64,000 nucleotides of DNA from Actinomycetota bacterium (lineage in GTDB: Bacteria; Actinomycetota; Thermoleophilia; Solirubrobacterales; Solirubrobacteraceae): the NCBI GenBank assembly GCA_018268595.1, contig JAFDWH010000017.1, positions 62,001 to 126,000 of the forward strand, written 5' to 3'. Shown piece by piece: positions 34,207-42,720 of the stretch. The notes under the pieces are model-generated. The model saw only the letters and a program-made list of their open reading frames with translations, did no database searches and was not told the DNA's origin. Numbering within the stretch: position 1 is the stretch's first letter; every line of letters begins with the position of its first letter. The position numbers were made by a program, and so were the translations under genes.

Positions 34207-36135
34207 ATGATGGAGCAGCAGACCGAAGAGACCACCCGCGGCCTGACAGGCGCCCGGGCAGTGGCGCGGGCGCTGGTTGACAATGGCGTGACCGATCTCT
34301 TCGGCGTGCACGGCTACATCAACCCGGTGCTCGAGGAGGCGTGCCAGCTCGGGGTGAGAATGTGGCACTTCCGCCACGAGCAGGCGGCCGGCTTCGCCGC
34401 CGACGCCTACGCGCGCACCATCCGCAAGCCGGGCGTCTTCTTCGCCTCGGCGTCCGCGGGCATGGCGAACTGCCTCTCGTCGCTCTCGCAGGGCATCGGC
34501 GCGCGCAGCCCGATGGTGCTGCTCGTGGGTCAGCACGGGACCGCGGGCGACGGGCTGGAGACGCTCCAGGAGGGTTACGCCGCCGAGGCCTTCAAGACGG
34601 TCGCGAAGTGGACGCATCGCTGCACGGACCCCGAGCTGAACGCGTACTGGATGCGCAAGGCGCTCGTCGACGCGGTCTCCTACCCGCCCGGCCCGGTGGT
34701 GCTCGAGTTCCCGCTGAACAACCAGTGGACCCCGGCGCCCGTGCCGCAGCTCAAGTACCGCGAGACCGGCGGGCTGCCCGAGCTGCCGCAGACGCAGGGC
34801 GACCCGGCGCGCGTGGACCGCGTCGCCGAGCTGCTGCGCGCCGCCGAGCGGCCCGTGCTGATCGCCGGCGACGGCGTGCACTGGTCCGACGGGGCGTCGG
34901 AGTACCAGCGGCTCGCGGAGCTGCTGCAGGCGCCCGCGGGCGCGCGGCGGACGGCGCGCGGCGCGATGCCCGAGGACCATCCGCTCGCGTTCACGAGCGG
35001 CTACCGCAAGCCGCTGTTCGAGCAGGCCGACCTGATCTGCGTCGTCGGCCTGCAGGCGGGCGAGCTCGACTCGTGGTTCGAGGCGCCGGAGTGGCCGCAG
35101 GACGTCACCTACGTGCAGATCCAGGAGACGCAGCAGGACGTCTGGTACGCGATGCCGTCGAGCGAGATCGTCGTCGGCTCCAGCCGGCTTGTGCTGCGCC
35201 AGCTGATCGATCGCCTCGAAGGCGACGGCCAGCGCGAGCGCGACGCGTGGACCGAGGTCCTCGACGGTGCGCGGACCCGCCATTGCGAGCGCCGTCAGCA
35301 GCTCGCGGAGAAGTACGCCGACCGCACGCCGATCCACACCTACGAGCTTGCGCAGGCGATCGGCGAGACCGTCGCCCCCGACGCCACGATCATCTACGAC
35401 TCCTACCAGGGGTCGCTCTACCTCACGGACGCGATCAAGGCCCGCTTCTCCGGCCAGGTGCTCGACGCCGGGCCGCGCGTCGCGCTCGGGCAGGGCGTCG
35501 GCATGGCGTTCGGCGCGGCGGTCGCGCGGCCGGGCGCGCAGGTCCTGACGCTCGTCGGCGACGGCGGCATCGGCCTCGCCGGCATGGACCTGGAGACGCT
35601 CGCGCGCTACGAGATCCCGGCCGTCGTCGTGATCCTCAACAACAGCTCGTGGGGCGGCGGCTCGCTGGTCCAGGAGGACATCCAGCCGGGCATGGCCTCG
35701 TGGGGCATCACGGAGGACACGCACTACGACCAGGTCTTCGCGCCGCTCGGCTGCCACACCGAGCGCGTCACCTCCGCGGACCAGCTGCGCCCGGCGCTGG
35801 AGCGCGCGCTCGCGAGCGGGAGAACGGCGGTCGTCGACGTCGTCGCGGACACCGACGGGCCGGCGGTGTCGGTCCCGTGGCTGCGTCTGAAGACGGGCGA
35901 GTTCTACAGCCGCGGCATCGACGACCTGCCCGCGTCGGTGCTGAAGCACTTCCACGCCGTCTCGCCGATCGAGGCGCTGCGGCTGCACAAGATGGCGCGC
36001 GACAACGGGACGCGGATCCCGGTCTCGTTCCTCGCGCAGCTCACGGGCCACGACGAGCAGCAGCTCGTGGAGGCGGCCGAGCGCTCCGGCTATCCGCTGT
36101 CGCCGGTCGGCGAGCCCGCGGGGGCCCCGTCGTGA
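34207..36135 (+). CDS. Thiamine-diphosphate-dependent enzyme (acetolactate synthase-like)
   Basis: The 642-residue protein has the three domains of decarboxylase/lyase ThDP enzymes. The catalytic glutamate lies in FRHEQAAGFAADAYAR, the ThDP-Mg motif is GDGGIGLAGMDLETLARYEIP ending in NN (about residues 454-480), and the middle Rossmann-like domain shows RPVLIAGDGVHWSDGAS. The start at 34207 follows AAGGA; a GTG at 34183 has no ribosome site. Possible roles are decarboxylation of a 2-keto acid or C-C lysis. The CoA-ligase gene starts inside its stop (GTGA). Confidence 0.85.
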   Translation: MMEQQTEETTRGLTGARAVARALVDNGVTDLFGVHGYINPVLEEACQLGVRMWHFRHEQAAGFAADAYARTIRKPGVFFASASAGMANCLSSLSQGIGARSPMVLLVGQHGTAGDGLETLQEGYAAEAFKTVAKWTHRCTDPELNAYWMRKALVDAVSYPPGPVVLEFPLNNQWTPAPVPQLKYRETGGLPELPQTQGDPARVDRVAELLRAAERPVLIAGDGVHWSDGASEYQRLAELLQAPAGARRTARGAMPEDHPLAFTSGYRKPLFEQADLICVVGLQAGELDSWFEAPEWPQDVTYVQIQETQQDVWYAMPSSEIVVGSSRLVLRQLIDRLEGDGQRERDAWTEVLDGARTRHCERRQQLAEKYADRTPIHTYELAQAIGETVAPDATIIYDSYQGSLYLTDAIKARFSGQVLDAGPRVALGQGVGMAFGAAVARPGAQVLTLVGDGGIGLAGMDLETLARYEIPAVVVILNNSSWGGGSLVQEDIQPGMASWGITEDTHYDQVFAPLGCHTERVTSADQLRPALERALASGRTAVVDVVADTDGPAVSVPWLRLKTGEFYSRGIDDLPASVLKHFHAVSPIEALRLHKMARDNGTRIPVSFLAQLTGHDEQQLVEAAERSGYPLSPVGEPAGAPS

Positions 36136-37526
36136 CGGCAGCGGAGCGCCGCAGCGTCGCGCGACGCGAGTCCGAGCACCCGCGCTTCTTCAACGCGGAG
36201 CGCGAGACGATGGAGCCGGCGCGGCGCGAGGAGATCGTCCTCGCGCGCGTCCGGCACCAGCTCACGTACGTCTACGAGCACGTCCCCTTCTACCGGCGCC
36301 ACTACGACGCGCACGGCTTCAAGCCGCAGGACGTCGCGTCGCTCGAGGACTTCACGCGCAAGGTGCCGGTGGTGACGAAGAAGCAGCTCGTCGCCGACCA
36401 GGCGGAGCATCCGCCGTTCGGGTCCTACCTCGGCGTGGAGCGCTCCGAGCTGGCGCGCATCCAGGGCTCGTCGGGGACGTCGGGCAGACCGACGCTCTAC
36501 GGGATCTCGACGGACGACTGGCAGCGCTCGCACGAGGTCTCGTGCATGGCGCTGTGGTCGGCCGGCGTGCGTCCCGACGACGTCGTGCAGATCTCGTTCC
36601 CGTTCAGCCTCTTCCTCGGCGGCTGGGGCCTCTTGCAGGCGTGCGAGGCGCTCGGCGCATGCGTGCTGCCGGTCGGCAGCCTCGTGCCGACCGACCAGCA
36701 GGTCCGCTTCCTCGCGGACGTCGGCGTCGACGTGCTCGTGGCGACGCCGTCGTATGCGCTGCACCTCGGCCGGCGGGCGGCGGAGCTCGGCGTCGACCTG
36801 GACGGAAGCCAGCTCGGCGTCGTGATCGTGGCGGGCGAGCCCGGCGGCAGCGTGCCCGCGATACGCCAGTCGATGAGCGAGTTGCTCGGGGGCGCCGACG
36901 TGATCGACCTCGGCGCCGGCTCCTCGTCGGAGCTGTACCCGTTCTACGCGAACGTCGGCTGCCGCCACACCGACGGCGGCGTCCACCTGATCCAGGACGA
37001 GAACTTCACCGAGATCGTCGCCAAGGACGATCCCAACGAGCCGGTTGCGCCCGGCACCTCCGGCGGCGTCGTGGCCACGCACCTGTGGCGCAGATCGCAG
37101 CCGATGATCCGCTTCTGGCTCGGCGACGAGGGTGTGCTCGACGACGCTCCCTGCGCGTGCGGGCGCACGTACCCGCGCCTGCCGAAGGGCGTCTACGGCC
37201 GCCTCGACGACATGCTGCTGATCCGCGGCGCGAACGTGTATCCGAGCGCGATCGACGCGGTCGTGCGCGAGACGCCCGGCACCGGCCCGGAGTACCGGAT
37301 CGTCGTGGAGCGCCGCGGCGAGCTGGACGAGCTGCGCGTCGAGGTCGAGTCGGAGGCGCCGCTCGCCGCGGAGGACGCCAGCGGCCTCGGAGCCGAGCTG
37401 GGCCGCCGGCTCAAGGAGGCGCTCTCCGTCCGCGTGGACGTGGCCGTGAAGGAGCCGGGCAGCTTCGAGACGCAGGTCTTCAAGGCCCGGCGCGTGGTCG
37501 ACCGCCGCGCGGCGGTCGGCAGCTGA
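36132..37526 (+). CDS. PaaK-like acyl/aryl-CoA ligase
   Basis: The 464-residue protein belongs to the phenylacetate-CoA ligase group of adenylate-forming enzymes: QGSSGTSGRPTLYGIS (phosphate loop), LGAGSSSELYPF, GVVATHLWRRSQPMIRFWLGD, CACGRTYPRL and YGRLDDMLLIRGANVYPSAID. It should activate a carboxylic acid with ATP and CoA. Its start overlaps the ThDP enzyme stop. It may provide the CoA ester handled by the hydratase and thiolase upstream. Confidence 0.9.
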   Translation: MTAAERRSVARRESEHPRFFNAERETMEPARREEIVLARVRHQLTYVYEHVPFYRRHYDAHGFKPQDVASLEDFTRKVPVVTKKQLVADQAEHPPFGSYLGVERSELARIQGSSGTSGRPTLYGISTDDWQRSHEVSCMALWSAGVRPDDVVQISFPFSLFLGGWGLLQACEALGACVLPVGSLVPTDQQVRFLADVGVDVLVATPSYALHLGRRAAELGVDLDGSQLGVVIVAGEPGGSVPAIRQSMSELLGGADVIDLGAGSSSELYPFYANVGCRHTDGGVHLIQDENFTEIVAKDDPNEPVAPGTSGGVVATHLWRRSQPMIRFWLGDEGVLDDAPCACGRTYPRLPKGVYGRLDDMLLIRGANVYPSAIDAVVRETPGTGPEYRIVVERRGELDELRVEVESEAPLAAEDASGLGAELGRRLKEALSVRVDVAVKEPGSFETQVFKARRVVDRRAAVGS

Positions 37527-37546
37527 GCATCGACAAGGAGAGACAG

Positions 37547-38056
37547 ATGGCCGAGACACAGGACACGAGCCGTGAGCTGATCGTCCGGGGTGGTGAGCGG
37601 ACGGGGTACTGGTTCCTCAACGATTACGTCGAGATGCTCGCCACGGGTGAGGACACCGAGGGTCGCTACACGCTGTTCGAGGTGAACGGACCGCCCGGTG
37701 ACGAGCCGCCGCTGCATCTTCACCACAACGACGACGAGGCGTTCCTCGTGCTCGAAGGCGAGCTGGAGGTGTGGATCGGCTCGACGCACACGACGTTGCG
37801 TCCGGGCGACTACGCGCTGCTGCCCAAGGGCGTGCCGCACATCTATCGCGTCTCGTCGGCGGAGCCGGCGCGCTGGCTCGTGCTGCTGGCGCCGGCGGGC
37901 TTCGACAACTTCCTGCGCGCGGTCTCCAGACCGGCCGAGGAGGCGCGCATCCCGGACCCGCCGGCGCCGCCGACGCCGGCCGACGCCGAGCGGCTCGGCG
38001 CGCTCGCCGCCGAGAGCGGCATGGACATCCTCGGACCGCCCGGGGCGCGGCCGTAG
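37547..38056 (+). CDS. Cupin-domain protein
   Basis: The 169-residue protein is a single-domain cupin with metal ligands in LHLHHNDDEAFLVLEGELEVW and PGDYALLPKGVPHIYR (two histidines, glutamate and a further histidine). It resembles quercetin-dioxygenase-like cupins, which are oxygenases, isomerases or sensors. The ATG follows AAGGAG, 20 bases after the CoA ligase, and the LinD-like gene follows at 13 bases, so all three share a transcript. Confidence 0.8.
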   Translation: MAETQDTSRELIVRGGERTGYWFLNDYVEMLATGEDTEGRYTLFEVNGPPGDEPPLHLHHNDDEAFLVLEGELEVWIGSTHTTLRPGDYALLPKGVPHIYRVSSAEPARWLVLLAPAGFDNFLRAVSRPAEEARIPDPPAPPTPADAERLGALAAESGMDILGPPGARP

Positions 38057-38069
38057 GGGGGCGAGGGCC

Positions 38070-39728
38070 GTGGCGATAGCCCACACGCGCGGAAGATGGT
38101 GGAAGGGGGCAGACGTCGAGCCCGTCGCGCTGGGCCCGGGGACAGGAGGCCGATTCGCCGGTCGCGTGCGGTCGCTGCGCGAGATCGTCCAAGGCGTGCC
38201 CGCGTTGAGCGACGAGGCGATGGGGTGGCTCGCGTACCTGCATCGCAAGGTCGGCTTCGGCGGGACCTGGTCGAAGGACGACGTTCCGCACGAGGCCTGG
38301 GACGACCGCTCCTTCACCCCGTCGGGGAACTTCCCGCGCTACGACATCTCCTGGGCGTCCTGGTCGCTCGCGCTGATGGCGGAGACGACGCCGGCTTGGC
38401 GGGAGACCTACACCGGGATCCTCGGATACATGGCCGAGCGGTACCTGGAGTACTGGGCGCTGTACGAGTGGCTCGAGCACCGGGGCGACGATCCGATGCG
38501 CGACCGGTACCCGCCGGAGTGGGCTTCGGGCCTGCCGCCCGATCTGGTGGGCCGGTACAACATCTCAGGTTGGGCCGGCAACGGGATGGGCGGCTACGAG
38601 TACGACCCCGACCCCGTGCGCGGCGGTGGGCAGAACCTCATGTACAAGGGGTATTTGAACCTCGCGCTGTCCTTGTACGCCTACGTGTCGGGCGACGATC
38701 GCTATGACCGGCCGTTCGACGTGGTCTACGACGAGGACCATGTCTTCCGTTACGACCATCGCGAGCTGAACGAGCTGATCGCAAGGCAGTGGCGCGAGTT
38801 CTGGCCCGGCATCGCCTGTGAGGCAGGCAAGATCTTCCCGTGGTGCAACAACCTGACGGGAACCGCCGTCCGGCTGTTCGACACGATGCACGGGACGAGC
38901 CTGTCGTACGCCTACGACAACTGGAAGCGCTACGCCAGTCGGCACTACTTCCAGGCCGGCACCGAGACCGGTCCGATCGAGTCGGTGACGAACTACTACG
39001 ACCCGGGGATCGACTTCCATCTCAACGCGCCGGATCTGCAGGGGGCGACGATCTACGCGCCGGTGACGTGGCACGGGATCGGCCTCGACCGTCCGCTGTT
39101 CGAGCGGATGTACGAAGGGATGCTCCGCCACTTCCTGCGCGAGCAGCCCGACGGCACCGCGTACCTCTCGCCGGTGCCCGGCATGGACGTCGATGCCAAC
39201 GCGGCCACCGGGCTTGGCGCGGCATGCGCGCTCGAGCTGGGGGACCGCGAGACGTACAGCGCCCTGCGCGGATGGATAGAGGCAAGCTACGAGCCGACAT
39301 GGGATGACGAGCACGGCGAGTTCTCCTTCGGCTTCGGCCTGGACGAGCGCTGGCCTCGCGGGCAGTACAACGGCTGGGTGATGCCGGCGTTCGTGCTGGA
39401 GCGTCCGGGTCAGTGGCAGGCGCTGCACACGCATCCGAACACCGCGAAGTTCCGCGAGCCCACGCTGGAGGGCGTGGACTATCCGACGGTCCGGGTGCGT
39501 CAGGCGTTCTACGACAGCGCCGAGCGCGTGCTGAACGTCGCCGTGACGTCCGCGGACGAGCGGGCGCTGGGGCGGCCGACGACGCTGACGATCTCGAACC
39601 TGCTCGATGGAGCGCAGTACCGGCTGCAGTTGGACGGCCAGGTCGTCGACGCCGGACCTCCGCGCGACGGCCGGATCGTCGTCGCCACCACGGTCGGCGC
39701 GCACACGCTGGTCGTGCAGCGCGTGTGA
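38070..39728 (+). CDS. Linalool dehydratase/isomerase (LinD)-like protein
   Basis: The 552-residue protein matches the alpha/alpha-barrel LinD family of Castellaniella. Its Cys250 (GIACEAG) and Cys259 (PWCNN) reproduce catalytic C171 and C180 with the same nine-residue spacing, and Met191 (NLMYKGYLNL) equals M125; LinD His129 is Tyr195 here. RLFDTMHGTS also fits. A C-terminal beta domain (about 470-552) and an N-terminal extension are additions. There is no signal peptide, unlike LinD. It likely hydrates or dehydrates an unsaturated alcohol, or the fold is recruited for something new. GTG start after GGGGGGCGAGG. Confidence 0.75.
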   Translation: MAIAHTRGRWWKGADVEPVALGPGTGGRFAGRVRSLREIVQGVPALSDEAMGWLAYLHRKVGFGGTWSKDDVPHEAWDDRSFTPSGNFPRYDISWASWSLALMAETTPAWRETYTGILGYMAERYLEYWALYEWLEHRGDDPMRDRYPPEWASGLPPDLVGRYNISGWAGNGMGGYEYDPDPVRGGGQNLMYKGYLNLALSLYAYVSGDDRYDRPFDVVYDEDHVFRYDHRELNELIARQWREFWPGIACEAGKIFPWCNNLTGTAVRLFDTMHGTSLSYAYDNWKRYASRHYFQAGTETGPIESVTNYYDPGIDFHLNAPDLQGATIYAPVTWHGIGLDRPLFERMYEGMLRHFLREQPDGTAYLSPVPGMDVDANAATGLGAACALELGDRETYSALRGWIEASYEPTWDDEHGEFSFGFGLDERWPRGQYNGWVMPAFVLERPGQWQALHTHPNTAKFREPTLEGVDYPTVRVRQAFYDSAERVLNVAVTSADERALGRPTTLTISNLLDGAQYRLQLDGQVVDAGPPRDGRIVVATTVGAHTLVVQRV

Positions 39729-39749
39729 GGCACTCCGGAGGCGAACGAC

Positions 39750-40163
39750 ATGCACCTGCCGATCCCGAACGAGGCGCTGGCCAGCCGCCTGCTGATCGCA
39801 TGGGAGCGCGGGGAGCTCCAGCGCTGGGCCACGCGCCTGTTCGCCCCCGGCGTCGCCATCCACGCCGACGACGGACATGACGTGGAGCTGCTCGGGCCCG
39901 AGGCGGTCGTCTCCGGCGTCTTCGACCCGCTGCGCGACGAGCTGGACGGCCCGTCGCTCGTGGCGGCCGTGGCGCTCGACGTCGATCGCGACGGCGCGAC
40001 GCTGTCGTTCGAGCGCGGTGGTGCGCGGCGGGAGCTCTACCTGCACGTCGGCGGCGGCCGGATCGATCAGGTCTGGTCACGCAAGGCGATCCCCTCGGCG
40101 ACGAGGGGTGAAGGCGCATGGTCGGATGGGGGGTCCTGCGGACCTCGCTGCTGTGGCGGCTGA
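39750..40163 (+). CDS. Small NTF2/SnoaL-like protein
   Basis: The 137-residue protein starts after CCGGAGG, 21 bases downstream of the LinD-like gene. It reads ASRLLIAWERGELQRWATRLFAPGVAIH and LGPEAVVSGVFDPLRDEL, then two beta strands ending in HVGGGRIDQVW, which resembles a NTF2-like cone fold that binds small molecules or acts as cyclase/isomerase. The C-terminal 20 residues are low-complexity and cysteine-rich (CGPRCCGG) and may be spurious readthrough. It ends the operon that begins with the ThDP enzyme. Confidence 0.6.
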   Translation: MHLPIPNEALASRLLIAWERGELQRWATRLFAPGVAIHADDGHDVELLGPEAVVSGVFDPLRDELDGPSLVAAVALDVDRDGATLSFERGGARRELYLHVGGGRIDQVWSRKAIPSATRGEGAWSDGGSCGPRCCGG

Positions 40164-40194
40164 CGATCCGCGGTCCCTTTGTCGCAGGCACGGA

Positions 40195-40211
40195 CCTTCG
40201 AAGTTCGGAGG
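40195..40211. promoter_or_regulatory. Palindrome upstream of the flavoprotein gene
   Basis: CCTTCGAA-G-TTCGGAGG forms a near-perfect dyad (7 of 8 positions pair) about 140 bases before the ATG at 40352. It is a candidate operator, perhaps for the PucR regulator of this cluster. No second copy with the same arrangement was found. Confidence 0.35.
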
Positions 40212-40351
40212 TCGTCACCAATCGTTCCGAAACGGCTTCGCGCCGCGGACAGCGGGACGTATGGTCCGCGAGGTCGCCCGCAAGCCCGGAAACGGGTGAG
40301 GAGCGATGGCATCTCGCCGCACCAGACCCGGACTTCCTACGAGGCAATGAC

Positions 40352-41506
40352 ATGAACGAGGCGACGAGCAGCAAGATCGACTGGATGGGACGGATCGGTG
40401 CCCTGCGGGAGCTGATCGACCGGGAGGGCCCGGTCGGCGAGGCCCAGGGGACGCTCACGGCCCCGCTCGTCGAGCGTCTGATCGAGCAGGAGCTGTTCAC
40501 GATGCAGGTCCCCGCCGAGCTCGGCGGCGGGGGGGCAGGCCTTCTCGACATGCTCGAAACCGCCGAGGAGCTCGTCTATCACAACGCCTCGGTCGGTTGG
40601 AACGTGCTGGCGATCAACGTGGCGACCGGAAACGCCGGCGCTCTGATCGCCGACGAGGACGCGGCACGCCGCATCTTCTCCAGCGACCCCCTGCCGCGTA
40701 TCGCCGGCTACGGCGCGCCGGTGGGCATCGCCACGCCGGTCGAGGGCGGCTACCGGCTCTCGGGACGCTTCCAGTTCGGGTCCGGCATCGCACAGTCGAC
40801 CTGGGTCGAGGTCGCAGCCCCGGACCCGAACGTCGAGCCCGCTCCGGGTCCGCCCGCGGTGCTCGGCTTTCTCGTCCCGATGGAGGACGTCACGCGATTG
40901 GGCAACTGGGACGTGTACGGGCTCGAGGCGACGGCGAGCGAGGACTTCGAGATCGTCGATGCGCTGATCCCGGCGGAGCACACGTACCCGCTCGACGGTC
41001 GTGCGGTTCCGCAGCGCGGTCAGTCCTACCGGCATTTGGGCATTCGGCCCGTCTCACTGCTCGGCAACGCCGCGGTGGCGCTGGGCATCGCCCGGCGGGC
41101 GCTCGACGAGATCAGCCGGCTGGCCGTCCGCAAGGCGCGCCCCGGCCGGCCGCGCGTCGTCGACCAGCAGCTCTTTCAGCATGACTTCGCCTACCACGAC
41201 GCCGCGGTGCGCGCCGCCCGCGCGCTCGCACGCGACACCGCCGTCGCGGGCGACGTCGCTGCCGCGCAGGAGGCGGTGACGCCCGAGCTCGGCCACCGCT
41301 TCAGCCAGGCGTGCGTGTACGCCCACAGCGTCGGCTCCGATGCGGTGCGCTTCGCGTACGGATGGGGCGGAACCGGTGCGCTGCGCCGGCCCGGGCGGCT
41401 GGGACACACGCTGCTCGACATGGCGGGCGCGACGCAGCACCAGGCCAACGACCCCAACCTCTTGGCGGATGCCGGTGCGGCGATCGTCGAGACGCAGGCG
41501 GTGTGA
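40352..41506 (+). CDS. Acyl-CoA dehydrogenase-fold flavoprotein/monooxygenase
   Basis: The 384-residue protein has the acyl-CoA dehydrogenase fold: LVERLIEQELFTMQVPAELGG, a helical N-terminal domain, RLSGRFQFGSGIAQSTWVEVAA in the beta domain and a C-terminal helical bundle. It lacks a normal catalytic Glu motif and resembles flavin-dependent monooxygenases of the HsaA/DszC/HpaB type, which use reduced flavin from a separate reductase. A flavin reductase is encoded at 56217-56705. The stop overlaps the GTG start of the aminotransferase. Confidence 0.75.
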   Translation: MNEATSSKIDWMGRIGALRELIDREGPVGEAQGTLTAPLVERLIEQELFTMQVPAELGGGGAGLLDMLETAEELVYHNASVGWNVLAINVATGNAGALIADEDAARRIFSSDPLPRIAGYGAPVGIATPVEGGYRLSGRFQFGSGIAQSTWVEVAAPDPNVEPAPGPPAVLGFLVPMEDVTRLGNWDVYGLEATASEDFEIVDALIPAEHTYPLDGRAVPQRGQSYRHLGIRPVSLLGNAAVALGIARRALDEISRLAVRKARPGRPRVVDQQLFQHDFAYHDAAVRAARALARDTAVAGDVAAAQEAVTPELGHRFSQACVYAHSVGSDAVRFAYGWGGTGALRRPGRLGHTLLDMAGATQHQANDPNLLADAGAAIVETQAV

Positions 41507-42720
41507 CGCCGGTGCGTCATCTCATGGAGCCGGCCTACGCGAGTCGCCGTGCGATGGCCGTGTACGACCCCGGCGCAGTCGTCGACACCTCGAAGGTCGC
41601 GGTGATGGCGGTCTCCGACCCCTTCGATCCAGACGACTGCACGCCCCAGCACGTCCGCGACGCGGCGGTCGCCTGTCTGGACGGCCACGGCGCGCACTAC
41701 AGCACGCCCTTCGGCGAGCGTGACCTGCGCGAGCTGATCGCCGAGAAGGTCGCGCGCGTGAACGGCTTGGAGGTCGATCCCGACCGCAACATCACGGTCT
41801 CGCCCGGAGCGGACCCCCTGCTGACGTTCTGCGCCCGGCCGTTCCTCGAGCCTGGGGCGGGCCACGAGATACTGACCCCGATCCCGGCGTTCAACTCGAA
41901 CCTCGAGGTGGGAGCGCTCACGGGTGGCGTCACCGTGCCCGTCCCGACCCGGGAGGAGGACGGCTTCGAGCTGCGCATGGACGAGTTCGAGCGGCTGCTG
42001 ACGCCGCGGACGAAGCTCGTGCTGCTCACGAACCCGAACAATCCGACGACCACGGTGTACAGCCGCCGGTCGCTCGAGCAGCTCGCCGAGTTCGCGATCG
42101 CCAACGACCTCGTCGTGATCAGCGACCAGGCGTTCGAGGAGCTCGTCTTCGACGGACACGAGATGACGGACATCGCGGCGCTGCCGGGCATGGCCGAGCG
42201 CACGATCGTGATCTGCTCCCTGTCCAAGGGCATGGGGCTCTCCGGGTACCGCATCGGCTACGCCGTGGCATCCGAGGACATCACCGATGTACTGCATTCC
42301 TGTGTGCCTCATGTCTTCGGTGCGCCGAACACCGTTGCTCAGGCTGCGGCCGTGGCGGCGCTTCGCGACCCGGGGTTCGTCGAGTCCTACCGGCGCGAGT
42401 ACATGGCGCGGGCGGCGCGGATCTGCGCGCTGCTCGACACCGTCCCGCAGCTCCGCTACGTCCAACCGCGCAGCGGGTTCTGCGTCTGGCTCAACGTCGC
42501 CGCCTACGGCGGAGCGTCCACCGTCGCCGAGTACCTGCTCCGCGAGGCGCACGTCATGGTCACCGAGGGCGGCATGTTCGGCAGCGAGGACCACATCCGG
42601 CTCGTCTACGCGGCCTTCGCGCAACGCGAGCGCTGCCTCGATGCCGTCGAGCGTGTCGTCGATGCGCTCCGGCGTCTCAGCCCGCAGGACCCGACGCCGG
42701 TCCCTCGACGCCGCCGCTGA
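41503..42720 (+). CDS. PLP aminotransferase, class I/II
   Basis: The 405-residue protein has the fold-type I aminotransferase pattern: HYSTPFGERDLRELIAEKV, LLTNPNNPTTTVYSR, SDQAFEELVFDG (aspartate for the ring nitrogen) and the PLP lysine in CSLSKGMGLSGYRIGY. The GTG start at 41503 overlaps the upstream stop; ATG at 41524 is the alternative. It may convert an amino acid or amine in the pathway to a keto compound. The 3' end overlaps the convergent PucR gene by 44 bases. Confidence 0.88.
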   Translation: MTPVRHLMEPAYASRRAMAVYDPGAVVDTSKVAVMAVSDPFDPDDCTPQHVRDAAVACLDGHGAHYSTPFGERDLRELIAEKVARVNGLEVDPDRNITVSPGADPLLTFCARPFLEPGAGHEILTPIPAFNSNLEVGALTGGVTVPVPTREEDGFELRMDEFERLLTPRTKLVLLTNPNNPTTTVYSRRSLEQLAEFAIANDLVVISDQAFEELVFDGHEMTDIAALPGMAERTIVICSLSKGMGLSGYRIGYAVASEDITDVLHSCVPHVFGAPNTVAQAAAVAALRDPGFVESYRREYMARAARICALLDTVPQLRYVQPRSGFCVWLNVAAYGGASTVAEYLLREAHVMVTEGGMFGSEDHIRLVYAAFAQRERCLDAVERVVDALRRLSPQDPTPVPRRRR

